Below, one piece after another: positions 10,122 through 21,056 of a stretch of DNA of 64,000 nucleotides. Each line of letters opens with the position of its first letter. Position 1 is the stretch's first letter. The stretch comes from Pseudomonas libanensis (lineage in GTDB: Bacteria; Pseudomonadota; Gammaproteobacteria; Pseudomonadales; Pseudomonadaceae): positions 124,001-188,000 of the forward strand of contig NZ_JYLH01000003.1 of assembly GCF_001439685.1 (NCBI RefSeq). The letters run 5' to 3'. Below the pieces are notes generated by a model, which saw only the letters and a program-made list of their open reading frames with translations, was not told the origin of the DNA and made no database searches. Both the position numbers and the translations under genes were made by a program.

Positions 10122-10901
10122 ATGCGGATCATCAGTGTGAACGTTAATGGTATTCAGGCTGCAGTCGAGCGTGGTTTGCTCAGTTGGCTGCAAGCACAGA
10201 ATGCCGACGTCATCTGCCTGCAGGACACCCGCGCCTCCGCCTTTGAACTGGACGACCCAGCCTTCCAACTGGATGGCTACTTCCTTTATGCCTGCGATGC
10301 CGAAGTGCCCACCCAAGGTGGCGTGGCTTTGTACTCGCGGTTGCAACCCAAGGCGGTCATCAGCGGCCTCGGCTTCGAGACAGCCGACCGCTACGGGCGT
10401 TACCTGCAAGCCGATTTCGACAAGGTCAGCATCGCGACCTTGCTGCTTCCCTCGGGGCAGAACGGCGATGAAGACTTGAACCAGAAGTTCAAGCTAATGG
10501 ACGACTTCGCCCGTTATCTGGATAAACAGCGACGCAAACGTCGCGAGTACATTTATTGTGGCTCGCTGTACGTGGCGCAACAGAAGCTGGATATCAAGAA
10601 CTGGCGCGACAGCCAGCAGTCCCCGGGCTTCCTGGCGCCGGAACGGGCCTGGATGGACGAGATTGTCGGCAACATGGGCTATGTCGACGCCCTGCGTGAA
10701 GTCAGCCGTGAAGGCGACCAGTACAGCTGGTGGCCGGACAACGAACAGGCCGAGATGCTCAACCTGGGTTGGCGCTTCGACTACCAGTTGCTGACCCCAG
10801 GACTGCGCCGGTTCGTGCGCAGTGCACGCCTGCCGCGTCAGCCACGCTTCTCGCAACACGCGCCATTGATCGTGGACTACGACTGGACATTGACCATCTG
10901 A
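10122..10901 (+). CDS. crc: Catabolite repression control protein Crc
   Basis: Crc, 259 residues, an exonuclease III/EEP-fold protein. In Pseudomonas it works with Hfq to block translation of A-rich catabolic mRNAs, rather than as a nuclease. The sequence MRIISVNVNGIQAA, CLQDTRAS, GGVALYSR, RREYIYCGSLYVAQQKLDIKNW and SQHAPLIVDYDW closely follows P. aeruginosa Crc as I remember it. The start at 10122 removes a 15-residue leader that falls in the pyrE-crc intergenic promoter. Because it resembles xth genes it is often mislabelled as exodeoxyribonuclease III; the pyrE neighbour supports Crc. Confidence 0.93.
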   Translation: MRIISVNVNGIQAAVERGLLSWLQAQNADVICLQDTRASAFELDDPAFQLDGYFLYACDAEVPTQGGVALYSRLQPKAVISGLGFETADRYGRYLQADFDKVSIATLLLPSGQNGDEDLNQKFKLMDDFARYLDKQRRKRREYIYCGSLYVAQQKLDIKNWRDSQQSPGFLAPERAWMDEIVGNMGYVDALREVSREGDQYSWWPDNEQAEMLNLGWRFDYQLLTPGLRRFVRSARLPRQPRFSQHAPLIVDYDWTLTI

Positions 10902-10915
10902 GGTCGTACTCCAGG

Positions 10916-10951
10916 CACAAAAAAACCGACAGCGATGTCGGTTTTTTTGTG
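10916..10951. terminator. Bidirectional terminator between crc and DUF4870 gene
   Basis: CACAAAAAAACCGACA, loop GCGA, TGTCGGTTTTTTTGTG: a perfect 16-bp stem with T-tracts in both directions, lying between convergent genes. Confidence 0.92.
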
Positions 10952-10960
10952 GCCGGTCGG

Positions 10961-11329
10961 TTACTTGACCAGGCGCCAGGTCCACGGATAGCGGTAAGCA
11001 ACGCCTTTGTTGGCCTGGATCCCGGCGATGATCGTCAGTATCAGCGCCCCGATCACCAACACGGTCATCAGCAAAAAGCCGATGACCACGAAGCCCAGCA
11101 CCAGGCACACCAGCCAGGCGATCGCCACGGTAATCTGGAAATTCAGCGCTTCCTTGCCCTGATCATCGATAAGCGGGTCCACGTCCTTCTTGAACTGCCA
11201 CAGGATCAGCGGCCCCAACAAGCTGCCGAAGGGAAATACCAACCCCGCAAACGCCGCGAAGTGACACAACATTGCCAACTGGCGTACTTCCTTGGACGGT
11301 GCCGGAACCGGCAACTGGCTGTCACTCAT
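10961..11329 (-). CDS. DUF4870 (Tic20-like) membrane protein
   Basis: Small integral membrane protein of 122 residues with about four hydrophobic segments (LAMLCHFAAFAGLVFPFGSLLGPLILW; ITVAIAWLVCLVLGFVVIGFLLM; TVLVIGALILTIIAG). The HFAAF start, the ILWQFKKDVDPLIDDQGKEALNFQ middle and the final RYPWTWRLVK match the DUF4870 pattern. Function is unknown. It stands just downstream of rph on the same strand (22 bp gap), so it may be read through from rph. Confidence 0.85.
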   Translation of the reverse strand: MSDSQLPVPAPSKEVRQLAMLCHFAAFAGLVFPFGSLLGPLILWQFKKDVDPLIDDQGKEALNFQITVAIAWLVCLVLGFVVIGFLLMTVLVIGALILTIIAGIQANKGVAYRYPWTWRLVK

Positions 11330-11351
11330 GGCGTTTCTCCTTGGCGCCGGC

Positions 11352-12074
11352 TCAGTCGGCCAGCGCGGCGTTCTGCAGTTGGAAAATTTCGGTCATGCCT
11401 TTCTGGGCCAAGGCCAGCATCGCGTTCAGCTCAGCCGGCTGGAATGGCGCGCCTTCAGCGGTGCCCTGCACTTCGATGAAACCACCGGTGCTGGTCATGA
11501 CCACGTTCAGGTCAGTCTCGGCGGCCGAATCCTCCAGGTAGTCCAGGTCCAGCACAGGCTCACCCTGGTACATGCCGACCGATACCGCGGCGATCATCTG
11601 CTTGAGCGGGTCACCGGCCTTGAGGCCGCCGCGTTTCTTGATCACTTTCAACGCGTCGACCAGGGCCACCATGGCACCGGTGATGGAGGCAGTACGGGTA
11701 CCGCCATCCGCCTGGATCACGTCGCAGTCGACGTACAGGGTCACGTCGCCCAGCTTGGACATGTCCAGGGCGGCGCGCAGGGAACGACCGATCAGGCGCT
11801 GGATTTCGAGGGTGCGCCCGCCTTGCTTGCCACGGCTGGCTTCACGCTGGTTACGCTCGCCAGTGGCGCGCGGCAGCATGCCGTATTCAGCGGTCAACCA
11901 ACCCTGGCCCTGGCCCTTGAGGAACCGCGGCACGCCGTTTTCGACGCTGACGGTGCAGATCACCTTGGTATCGCCAAACTCGACCAGTACGGATCCCTCG
12001 GCGTGTTTGGTGTAGTTGCGGGTGATGCGGATCGAGCGGAGCTGATCGGCAGCGCGACCACTTGGACGTTTCAT
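11352..12074 (-). CDS. rph: Ribonuclease PH
   Basis: Phosphorolytic 3'-5' exoribonuclease that trims tRNA precursors, 240 residues. The start [20 protein letters not shown] is the family start; the longer frame to 12113 is not supported. Characteristic pieces are [50 protein letters not shown] (the Arg-rich phosphate/RNA site), [19 protein letters not shown] and [21 protein letters not shown]. Divergent from yicC across about 190 bp. Confidence 0.96.
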   Translation of the reverse strand: MKRPSGRAADQLRSIRITRNYTKHAEGSVLVEFGDTKVICTVSVENGVPRFLKGQGQGWLTAEYGMLPRATGERNQREASRGKQGGRTLEIQRLIGRSLRAALDMSKLGDVTLYVDCDVIQADGGTRTASITGAMVALVDALKVIKKRGGLKAGDPLKQMIAAVSVGMYQGEPVLDLDYLEDSAAETDLNVVMTSTGGFIEVQGTAEGAPFQPAELNAMLALAQKGMTEIFQLQNAALAD

Positions 12075-12264
12075 AGGGGATACCTGTACGAAGGACGAAA
12101 AACTGCCGAGCATTATAGAGCCGCCAGCCGGTTCGGGGCACTTCTAAAAATTCGGTTACGAATGCGCATGTTTGGGCGCCTCCTGCGCACTGCGCTACAA
12201 TCCTGCGCCTCGCTCCTACAGGTCGGCCTGGCCAATCTCTATTTATCCAACAAGAGGTACCTCC

Positions 12265-13759
<1,495 letters not shown>

Positions 13760-13926
13760 TTGGCTCTTCCCAAAAGCGCTGCAAGGGCCTTACATTGGCA
13801 CTTGCAGCGGTTTTGCGAGGGTCTGCGAAAAATCAGCGCTTCCCTAAACGCTGGTGATTTTTTAAACTGCTCAGTCCGCTCGCCCAACCGGGCAGCGCGC
13901 ATCTTGCATTCGCTCCGAGGAATACC

Positions 13927-14190
13927 ATGGCCCGCGTAACCGTTGAAGACTGCCTAGAACACGTGGATAACCGCTTTGAGCTGGTCATGCTCTCTACCAA
14001 GCGTGCCCGTCAACTGGCCACTGGCGGCAAAGAGCCCCTGGTCCAGTGGGAAAACGACAAGCCTACCGTTGTAGCCCTGCGTGAAATTGCTGAAGGCCTG
14101 ATGAGCTACGAGTTCATCGCCAACGCCGAAATCGTTGAAGACGAGCCGCTGTTTGCAGCGTTCGAAGGCGAGTCCAACGAGGACGTCTAA
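13927..14190 (+). CDS. rpoZ: RNA polymerase omega subunit
   Basis: Omega subunit of RNA polymerase, 87 residues, beginning [20 protein letters not shown] with the conserved STKRARQL helix and REIAEGL segment. It aids assembly of beta-prime and forms part of ppGpp site 1, which fits its location directly before spoT. A CGAGGA ribosome site lies upstream of the ATG. Confidence 0.97.
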   Translation: MARVTVEDCLEHVDNRFELVMLSTKRARQLATGGKEPLVQWENDKPTVVALREIAEGLMSYEFIANAEIVEDEPLFAAFEGESNEDV

Positions 14191-14250
14191 GCCTATGCCT
14201 GGTCGACGTAGCACGGCACGGGGTCACAGCCATCGGCAGGAGTTCATACT

Positions 14251-16356
14251 TTGCCGAGCATAGACGCCCTCGCCGATCGCTTATCGACCTACCTCGGCCC
14301 AGACCAGGTCAACCTGGTCCGCCGAGCGTATTTCTACGCCGAACAAGCCCACGATGGCCAACGCCGCCGCAGTGGCGAGGCGTATGTCACCCATCCTCTT
14401 GCGGTGGCAAATATTCTTGCCGACATGCACATGGACCATCAGAGCCTGATGGCTGCGATGCTGCATGACGTGATCGAAGACACCGGCATTGCCAAGGAAG
14501 CGCTCAGTGCGCAGTTTGGCGAAACCGTGGCCGAACTGGTCGACGGTGTCAGCAAACTGACCCAGATGAATTTCGAGACCAAGGCCGAAGCCCAGGCGGA
14601 AAACTTCCAGAAAATGGCCATGGCCATGGCCCGGGATATCCGGGTGATCCTGGTCAAGCTGGCCGACCGGCTGCACAACATGCGCACGCTTGAAGTGCTG
14701 TCCGGCGAGAAACGCCGGCGCATCGCCAAGGAAACCCTGGAAATCTACGCGCCCATCGCCAACCGGCTGGGCATGCACGCCATTCGCATCGAATTCGAAG
14801 ACCTCGGCTTCAAAGCCATGCACCCGATGCGTTCGGCGCGCATCTACCAGGCGGTCAAGCGCGCCCGGGGCAACCGCAAGGAAATCGTCAACAAGATCGA
14901 AGAGTCCCTGAGCCATTGCCTGGCAATCGACGAGATCGAGGGCGAAGTCAGCGGCCGGCAGAAGCACATCTACGGCATCTACAAGAAGATGCGCGGCAAA
15001 CGCCGGGCCTTCAACGAGATCATGGACGTGTACGCGTTCCGGATCATCGTCGACAAGGTCGATACCTGCTACCGCGTGCTGGGTGCTGTGCATAATTTGT
15101 ACAAACCCCTGCCGGGCCGCTTCAAGGACTACATCGCAATCCCCAAGGCCAACGGCTACCAGTCGCTGCACACCACGCTGTTCGGTATGCATGGCGTGCC
15201 CATCGAGATCCAGATCCGCACCCGCGAAATGGAAGAGATGGCCAACAACGGCATCGCCGCCCACTGGCTGTACAAATCCAGCGGCGACGAGCAGCCCAAA
15301 GGCACCCATGCCCGCGCCCGCCAATGGGTCAAGGGCGTGCTGGAAATGCAGCAACGTGCCGGCAACTCCCTGGAATTCATCGAAAGCGTGAAGATCGACC
15401 TGTTCCCGGACGAGGTCTACGTGTTCACGCCCAAGGGCCGGATCATGGAGCTGCCAAAAGGCTCAACGGCGGTCGACTTTGCCTACGCGGTGCACACCGA
15501 CGTCGGCAACAGCTGCATAGCCTGCCGCATCAATCGTCGTCTCGCACCGCTGTCGGAACCGCTGCAAAGCGGCTCCACCGTCGAGATCGTCAGTGCTCCG
15601 GGTGCACGCCCAAACCCGGCGTGGCTCAACTTCGTGGTCACCGGCAAGGCACGTACGCATATTCGCCATGCCCTGAAACTGCAGCGCCGTTCCGAGTCAA
15701 TCAGCCTGGGCGAACGCCTGCTGAACAAGGTACTCAACGGTTTCGACAGCGCCCTAGACAAGATCCCGCAGGAACGCGTGCAAGCGATGCTCCACGAATA
15801 CCGCCAGGAGACCATCGAAGACCTGCTGGAAGATATCGGCCTGGGCAACCGCATGGCCTACGTGGTCGCCCGCCGTCTGCTGGGCGAGGGCGAACAGCTG
15901 CCGAGCCCGGAAGGCCCGCTGGCGATTCGTGGTACCGAGGGCCTGGTGCTCAGCTACGCCAAATGCTGCACGCCGATCCCTGGCGACCCGATTGTCGGGC
16001 ACTTGTCCGCTGGCAAAGGCATGGTGGTGCACCTGGACAACTGCCGCAACATCACCGAAATCCGCCACAACCCGGAAAAATGCATCCAGCTCTCGTGGGC
16101 CAAGGATGTCACCGGCGAATTCAACGTCGAGCTGCGGGTGGAGCTGGAACACCAGCGCGGCCTGATCGCCCTGTTGGCCAGCAGCGTCAACGCCGCCGAC
16201 GGCAATATCGAGAAAATCAGCATGGACGAACGCGATGGTCGCATCAGCGTGGTCCAACTGGTGGTCAGCGTGCACGACCGCGTGCACCTGGCCCGCGTAA
16301 TCAAAAAGTTGCGCGCCTTGACCGGTGTGATCCGCATCACCCGCATGCGTGCATAA
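14251..16356 (+). CDS. spoT: Bifunctional (p)ppGpp synthetase/hydrolase SpoT
   Basis: Long RelA/SpoT homologue, 701 residues. Order: HD hydrolase (HPLAVANILADM, MLHDVIEDTG, LVKLADRLHNMRTL), synthetase (AYAFRII-type YAFRIIVDKV, GRFKDYIAIPKANGYQSLHT, EIQIRTREMEEMANNGIAAHW), TGS (LFPDEVYVFTPKGRIMELP), helical/CC region (SYAKCCTPIPGDPIVGHLS) and C-terminal ACT (LRVELEHQRGLIALLASSV). The intact HD motif supports ppGpp hydrolysis. The start codon is TTG, set by the CAGGAG ribosome site at 14237-14242; the next in-frame ATG would cut into the HD domain. Confidence 0.96.
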   Translation: MPSIDALADRLSTYLGPDQVNLVRRAYFYAEQAHDGQRRRSGEAYVTHPLAVANILADMHMDHQSLMAAMLHDVIEDTGIAKEALSAQFGETVAELVDGVSKLTQMNFETKAEAQAENFQKMAMAMARDIRVILVKLADRLHNMRTLEVLSGEKRRRIAKETLEIYAPIANRLGMHAIRIEFEDLGFKAMHPMRSARIYQAVKRARGNRKEIVNKIEESLSHCLAIDEIEGEVSGRQKHIYGIYKKMRGKRRAFNEIMDVYAFRIIVDKVDTCYRVLGAVHNLYKPLPGRFKDYIAIPKANGYQSLHTTLFGMHGVPIEIQIRTREMEEMANNGIAAHWLYKSSGDEQPKGTHARARQWVKGVLEMQQRAGNSLEFIESVKIDLFPDEVYVFTPKGRIMELPKGSTAVDFAYAVHTDVGNSCIACRINRRLAPLSEPLQSGSTVEIVSAPGARPNPAWLNFVVTGKARTHIRHALKLQRRSESISLGERLLNKVLNGFDSALDKIPQERVQAMLHEYRQETIEDLLEDIGLGNRMAYVVARRLLGEGEQLPSPEGPLAIRGTEGLVLSYAKCCTPIPGDPIVGHLSAGKGMVVHLDNCRNITEIRHNPEKCIQLSWAKDVTGEFNVELRVELEHQRGLIALLASSVNAADGNIEKISMDERDGRISVVQLVVSVHDRVHLARVIKKLRALTGVIRITRMRA

Positions 16357-16380
16357 CCGATCCATTACAAGGAGTCATTC

Positions 16381-16761
16381 ATGACCAAGACAGTTATCAC
16401 CAGCGATAAAGCTCCAGCCGCCATCGGCACTTATTCCCAGGCGATCAAGGCGGGCAACACCGTCTACATGTCCGGCCAGATCCCACTGGACCCAAAGACC
16501 ATGGAACTGGTTGAAGGCTTTGAAGCCCAGACCGTACAGGTCTTCGAAAACCTCAAGTCCGTGGCCGAAGCCGCCGGCGGCTCGTTCAAGGACATCGTCA
16601 AGCTGAACATCTTCCTCACCGACCTGAGTCACTTCGCCAAGGTCAACGAGATCATGGGCAAGTACTTCGAACAACCCTACCCAGCCCGCGCCGCCATTGG
16701 CGTTGCCGCCCTGCCAAAGGGCGCACAGGTTGAGATGGACGCCATTCTGGTCATCGAGTAA
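16381..16761 (+). CDS. ridA: RidA family reactive intermediate/imine deaminase
   Basis: Trimeric enamine/imine deaminase of 126 residues that clears 2-aminoacrylate-type intermediates. Family motifs: [28 protein letters not shown], the [12 protein letters not shown] strand and [22 protein letters not shown] with the substrate-binding Arg. It follows spoT by 24 bp with an AGGAG site, a conserved Pseudomonas order. Confidence 0.95.
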   Translation: MTKTVITSDKAPAAIGTYSQAIKAGNTVYMSGQIPLDPKTMELVEGFEAQTVQVFENLKSVAEAAGGSFKDIVKLNIFLTDLSHFAKVNEIMGKYFEQPYPARAAIGVAALPKGAQVEMDAILVIE

Positions 16762-16816
16762 AACACCCGGCGCAGCCCAGCAGGCTGCGCCGACTTCGTT
16801 TCAGAAGGATTTCGTG

Positions 16817-17560
16817 ATGCGCAAAGCGCTTGTAGCCTCTTCGTTGCTCGCCCTGGTGCTGGGCGGCTGTGCCAGCAACCCCGCCGACCTGGATGTGAGC
16901 GGTACCTGGATCAACCAGGCCGCCATCGATGCGGCAGCCAAGGGCAGCCCTTTGCGTGAAGCCCTGCAGTCCTATGGCCCCAACCTTGAGTGGGAGGTCA
17001 ACACCAAGGCTTTGCAGGCGCGCTACTACAACGGTTTTGAAGTGGCGGAAGGCAAGTTGTCGGCTGAAAAACCCGGTGCGTGGAGCGTGGACTTCTATGG
17101 CAGCTCTGCCACCGAACTCAAGCGCAAAGGCAAACAATTGCTGCAAGTGGCCAACGACAATGAGCCAGAGCAGCTGTTCGCCCGCGCCAAAGACCCGGCC
17201 CCCGAAGGCGCACCACTGGGTGCCAACTTCGAACGGGCACTGTATGCGGCCTACATGGGCGGCGACTGGAAGATAACCGACGGCACCGGCAACGGCGCCA
17301 CGGTGCAGTTCCAGGCTGACGGCAAGGTCGCCGGCTTGCCTGGCGTTGACCGTTACTCACTGTGCCTGGCGGGTGATTGCGCCTCCATGAGCGGCGGCTA
17401 CGACAGCATCTGGCTGCAACTGAACGGCCAGGGCAACCCATGGATCTTCGTACGCAAGGGTGAGCAGCTGGAAATCTTCCAGGCGATCAACACCGCGCAG
17501 GCGGATGAAGTGCCTTCGTTTACTCCAGGCCCGCGCCAGTGGCTGCTGGAAAAGCAATAA
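16817..17560 (+). CDS. Predicted lipoprotein of unknown function
   Basis: Protein of 247 residues with a clear lipoprotein signal: MRKALVASSLLALVLGGCAS, lipobox LGGC with Cys at residue 18. Asn follows two residues later, not Asp at +2, so outer-membrane sorting is expected. No domain is recognised; the C-terminal half (YSLCLAGDCASMSGGYDSIWLQL, ending SFTPGPRQWLLEKQ) looks like a beta-rich lipocalin-type fold but that is a guess. An AGAAGGA ribosome site lies just upstream. Confidence 0.75.
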   Translation: MRKALVASSLLALVLGGCASNPADLDVSGTWINQAAIDAAAKGSPLREALQSYGPNLEWEVNTKALQARYYNGFEVAEGKLSAEKPGAWSVDFYGSSATELKRKGKQLLQVANDNEPEQLFARAKDPAPEGAPLGANFERALYAAYMGGDWKITDGTGNGATVQFQADGKVAGLPGVDRYSLCLAGDCASMSGGYDSIWLQLNGQGNPWIFVRKGEQLEIFQAINTAQADEVPSFTPGPRQWLLEKQ

Positions 17561-17580
17561 CCGCCCTTGCATAAAACTAA

Positions 17581-17671
17581 ATGTGGGAGGGGGCTTGCCC
17601 CCGATGGCATCACATCAGTCAATATTTCCTTGGCTGACTCACCGCTATCGGGAGCAAGCCCCCTCCCACAT
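17581..17671. repeat. REP pair (inverted)
   Basis: GTGGGAGGGGGCTTGCCCCCGATGG and its inverse CTATCGGGAGCAAGCCCCCTCCCAC flank about 40 bases. This is a second REP subfamily (G-rich stem) compared with the copies near 9.3 and 25.6 kb. It lies between convergent genes. Confidence 0.87.
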
Positions 17672-17684
17672 CTTTGACCGCGTT

Positions 17685-18536
17685 TCAGCCTTTCAGGATC
17701 GCGGCATAGCCTTCCCGGTAAGTCGGATACATCGGCACCCAGCCCAACGCCTTGATACGCGCATTACTGCATTGCTTGCTCCCCGCACGCCGCACACTCG
17801 CGTCCTCCGCCCATTCGGTCACACCCAGGTATTCACGTAACCAGGCCACCACCTCGGCCAATGGCGCCGGCGCATCGTCGACGCCGATATAGACCTTGCC
17901 CAGTGCACCGCCCTGTTCCACGTGCCGCAGCAAAAAGGCCAGCAGCCCGGCCGCATCATCGGCGTGAATCCTGTTGCCATATAAGGGCGGGTCAATCGCT
18001 ACCCGATAACCTTGGCGCACCTGGGTCAACAGCCATTCGCGCCCCGGACCGTAAATCCCGGTCAGCCGTACAATAGTGGCGGGGATGCCGCTGTCGAGCG
18101 CCACTTGCTCTGCCTCCAGCATCACCTGCCCGGAATAACCCTTCGCTTGCGTCTCTGACGTTTCGTCGACCCACTCGCCGTTCTGCTGCCCATACACACT
18201 GCTGCTGGATACGAACAACAGGTGTTTCGGCTCCTGGCCGTAGTCCTTCAACCACTCCAGCACATGCTGCAGCCCCTGCACGTAAGCGGCGCGATAGCCG
18301 GCTTCGTCGTGTTCGGTGGCAGCGGCGCAATACACCAGGTAATCCACCCCGCCGATGGGCCAGGTATCAGGGCAATCCTCGTCGAACAGGTCGCCGGCGA
18401 TGCCGATCACCCCCTCGGGCAGGCGCGAAATATCGCGGCGCAGGCCATGAACCTCCCATTCCGAGGCCAGCAATTGGCTAGCCAGCCGACTACCCACATC
18501 GCCGCAACCGGCAATCACAACAGAAGGCACAGACAT
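17685..18536 (-). CDS. NAD(P)-dependent epimerase/dehydratase-like protein
   Basis: Extended SDR-type protein of 283 residues. The N-terminal Rossmann motif VVIAGCGDVGSRLASQLL (GxGxxG) is followed by DYLVYCAAA, FVSSSSVYGQQNGEWVDE (Ser and Tyr of the SDR site) and IVRLTGIYGPGREW. It is close to the YeeZ-like 'NAD-dependent epimerase' group. Substrate is unknown. Start taken at the ATG 18536; a GTG one codon earlier is possible. Confidence 0.8.
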   Translation of the reverse strand: MSVPSVVIAGCGDVGSRLASQLLASEWEVHGLRRDISRLPEGVIGIAGDLFDEDCPDTWPIGGVDYLVYCAAATEHDEAGYRAAYVQGLQHVLEWLKDYGQEPKHLLFVSSSSVYGQQNGEWVDETSETQAKGYSGQVMLEAEQVALDSGIPATIVRLTGIYGPGREWLLTQVRQGYRVAIDPPLYGNRIHADDAAGLLAFLLRHVEQGGALGKVYIGVDDAPAPLAEVVAWLREYLGVTEWAEDASVRRAGSKQCSNARIKALGWVPMYPTYREGYAAILKG

Positions 18537-18630
18537 CACAAAACTCCGTTCTTAAAGGCGCAGATTAGCCGCCAGACATGACCAGCGGCCAGAAAAAGCA
18601 CAAATAAAGTTACTGTATTACTTCTGTTAA

Positions 18631-18650
18631 CAAGAATTACTTGCAATAAT
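18631..18650. promoter_or_regulatory. Possible Fur-like AT-rich site upstream of exbB
   Basis: The stretch AAGAATTACTTGCAATAAT matches about 9 of 19 positions of the GATAATGATAATCATTATC Fur consensus by eye. TonB systems are normally iron-repressed, which is the reason for pointing at it; the match alone is weak. Confidence 0.25.
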
Positions 18651-18723
18651 AACCGCCCATTTGTCCTCGACCCCATGGGTCTGGAAGGACGATCACTCAT
18701 TTTTTCTCTCAGGTCCGGCCAGC

Positions 18724-19713
18724 ATGACACGTAATACAAACCCCGCTTCGCCAACCAAGCTTCACAGCCCATCCCGCGCCTGGCGTGCGATTGCTGCGAT
18801 GCTGTTCAGCGTACTGCTGGCACCGACCGCCGCATTCGCTGATGCCACGGCCCCCGCCGCTCCGGCTGCTGCCACTGAGCAAAATGCTGCTGCCCCGGCG
18901 GCCGCTCCAGCTCCAGCTCCAGCCGCTACCGACCCAGCCCAGACTGCGGGCGACGCCGCACCTGCCGACGAAACCGGCGTGGTGCTGGAAGAAGACAACA
19001 CCCTGGGCATGGCCCACGACTTGTCGCCATGGGGCATGTACCAGAATGCCGACGTGGTGGTGAAGGCCGTGATGATCGGCCTGGCCATCGCCTCGATCAT
19101 TACCTGGACTATCTGGATTGCCAAAGGCTTCGAGCTGCTGGGCGCCAAGCGCCGCCTGCGTGCTGAAATCGTCCACCTGAAAAAAGCCAATACCCTCAAG
19201 GAAGCGAGCGAAACCGCGACCAGGAAGGGCACCCTGGCCAACACCCTGGTGCACGACGCGCTGGAAGAAATGCGCCTGTCGGCCAATACCCGCGAAAAAG
19301 AAGGTATCAAGGAGCGCGTGGCTTTTCGCCTCGAGCGCCTGGTTGCGGCCTGTGGCCGTAACATGAGCAGCGGCACCGGTGTACTCGCCACCATTGGCTC
19401 CACCGCGCCTTTCGTCGGCCTGTTCGGCACCGTATGGGGCATCATGAACAGCTTCATCGGCATCGCCAAGACCCAGACCACCAACCTCGCCGTCGTTGCC
19501 CCCGGCATCGCCGAAGCCCTGCTGGCTACCGCCCTGGGCCTGGTTGCCGCGATTCCTGCGGTGGTGATCTACAACGTCTTCGCCCGTTCGATTGCCGGCT
19601 ACAAGGCCCAGGTTTCGGATGCATCGGCAGAAGTCCTGTTGCTGGTCAGCCGTGACCTCGATCACCTGCCTACCGAGCGCAGCTCGCAACCGCACATGGT
19701 GAAAGTGGGGTAA
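18724..19713 (+). CDS. exbB: TonB-system proton channel ExbB
   Basis: MotA/TolQ/ExbB family inner-membrane protein, 329 residues. It has an N-terminal signal-like helix (AIAAMLFSVLLAPTAAFA) and a long Ala/Pro-rich periplasmic extension before the first core helix, as in Pseudomonas ExbB1. The core helices are VMIGLAIASIITWTIWIA, IGSTAPFVGLFGTVWGIMNSF and PGIAEALLATALGLVAAIPAVVIYN. With ExbD it uses proton motive force to energise TonB. The ATG at 18724 was chosen because the frame upstream codes no plausible leader. Confidence 0.95.
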   Translation: MTRNTNPASPTKLHSPSRAWRAIAAMLFSVLLAPTAAFADATAPAAPAAATEQNAAAPAAAPAPAPAATDPAQTAGDAAPADETGVVLEEDNTLGMAHDLSPWGMYQNADVVVKAVMIGLAIASIITWTIWIAKGFELLGAKRRLRAEIVHLKKANTLKEASETATRKGTLANTLVHDALEEMRLSANTREKEGIKERVAFRLERLVAACGRNMSSGTGVLATIGSTAPFVGLFGTVWGIMNSFIGIAKTQTTNLAVVAPGIAEALLATALGLVAAIPAVVIYNVFARSIAGYKAQVSDASAEVLLLVSRDLDHLPTERSSQPHMVKVG

Positions 19714-19719
19714 TCGGCC

Positions 19720-20145
19720 ATGGGCCTGCATTTGAATCAAGGCGACGACGAGCTCGTCGAGAACCACGAAATCAACGTCACACCGTTTATCGACGTGATG
19801 CTGGTGCTGCTGATCATCTTCATGGTGGCGGCACCGCTGGCCACCGTGGACATCAAGGTGGACCTGCCAGCATCCAGCGCCAAGCCGGCGCCGCGGCCTG
19901 AGAAACCAATCTTCCTCAGCGTCAAGGCAGACCAACGCCTGTTCCTGGGCGAAGAAGAAGTCAAAACTGAAAGCCTGGGCCCGGTGCTCGATGCCAAGAC
20001 CCAGGGCAAGAAAGACACGACGATCTTCTTCCAGGCCGACAAAGGCGTGGACTACGGCGACCTGATGAGCGTGATGGATGCCCTGCGGGCAGCCGGCTAC
20101 CTCAAGGTGGGCCTGGTCGGACTTGAGACGGCAGCCAAGAAATGA
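19720..20145 (+). CDS. exbD: TonB-system protein ExbD
   Basis: ExbD/TolR family, 141 residues, one N-terminal transmembrane helix (VMLVLLIIFMVAAPLATVDIKVDLP) that contains the essential Asp of PFIDVMLVLL, and a periplasmic domain ending KVGLVGLETAAKK. It follows exbB by six bases and overlaps tonB by the ATGA tetranucleotide. Confidence 0.96.
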   Translation: MGLHLNQGDDELVENHEINVTPFIDVMLVLLIIFMVAAPLATVDIKVDLPASSAKPAPRPEKPIFLSVKADQRLFLGEEEVKTESLGPVLDAKTQGKKDTTIFFQADKGVDYGDLMSVMDALRAAGYLKVGLVGLETAAKK

Positions 20146-20891
20146 TCACGACGCGCCACAAACTGACGCGTTATGGCACCAGCCTCGCCGTCGTGCTGGG
20201 CGTGCATGCCGTCGCGATCATCATCGCGCTCCAATGGTCCGCGCCGCAGGTGATCCAGTTGCCACCCGCCGCCATGGTCATCGACCTGGCGCCGATGCCG
20301 GCACCGCCACCTCCGGCACCGCCCAAGGTGGTGACGCCGCCGCAGCCGCCTGCCCCCGTGGAAGAGCTGCCCCTGCCCAAAATGGCCGAGGCGCCTAAGC
20401 CAACGATCCAGGTGCCCAAGCCGGTCAAGCCCAAGCCTAAGCCGCAACCGCCCAAGCCGGTGGAGAAGAAGCCCGAGCCACCCAAGGAAAAACCTTCCGA
20501 GGAGCCACCGAGCGAAACTCCACCGACCAATACACCGGCGGAAAAATCGGCCCAGCCCGCGCCTGGCCCATCGGCACAGCAGATAGCGGCCCAGGCATCC
20601 TGGCAAAGCACTCTGCTGGCGCACCTGCAGAAGTACAAGAAGTACCCACCCGCCGCCCAACAGCGCGGCAAGGAAGGTATGAATCGCTTGCGCTTCGTGG
20701 TCGATGCCGAGGGCAACGTATTGTCCTACGAGTTGGAAGGCCGCTCCGGCAACGCCGACCTGGACCGTGCGACCCTGGAGATGATCCGCAAGGCCCAGCC
20801 GCTGCCCAAGCCACCAGCCGACCTGCTGAAAAATGGCAGCGTCGAACTCGTTGCGCCGTTCGTCTACAACATCGACAAACGTCGCCGCTAG
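20142..20891 (+). CDS. tonB: Energy transducer TonB
   Basis: TonB, 249 residues. One N-terminal anchor (SLAVVLGVHAVAIIIAL), a Pro/Lys/Glu-rich rod (PKPVKPKPKPQPPKPVEKKP) spanning the periplasm, and a C-terminal TonB domain (YPPAAQQRGKEGMNRLRFVVD ... LDRATLEMIRKAQPLPKPP). It passes energy from ExbB-ExbD to outer-membrane siderophore and vitamin receptors. Translationally coupled to exbD. Confidence 0.95.
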   Translation: MITTRHKLTRYGTSLAVVLGVHAVAIIIALQWSAPQVIQLPPAAMVIDLAPMPAPPPPAPPKVVTPPQPPAPVEELPLPKMAEAPKPTIQVPKPVKPKPKPQPPKPVEKKPEPPKEKPSEEPPSETPPTNTPAEKSAQPAPGPSAQQIAAQASWQSTLLAHLQKYKKYPPAAQQRGKEGMNRLRFVVDAEGNVLSYELEGRSGNADLDRATLEMIRKAQPLPKPPADLLKNGSVELVAPFVYNIDKRRR

Positions 20892-21056
20892 TTCCATCTA
20901 TACAGCCATGCGGGAGACGTTTTTTCTCCCGCATACGCTGGCGCCACACCAGCAAAATTTCCGACACTCCTCACTCAATCCCCAGCAAAGTTCTGATAAC
21001 GTGCGTCTATCGATTGCAGCCGGTATGCTTGGCCTGCAACCTCATGGACGCCTGCT

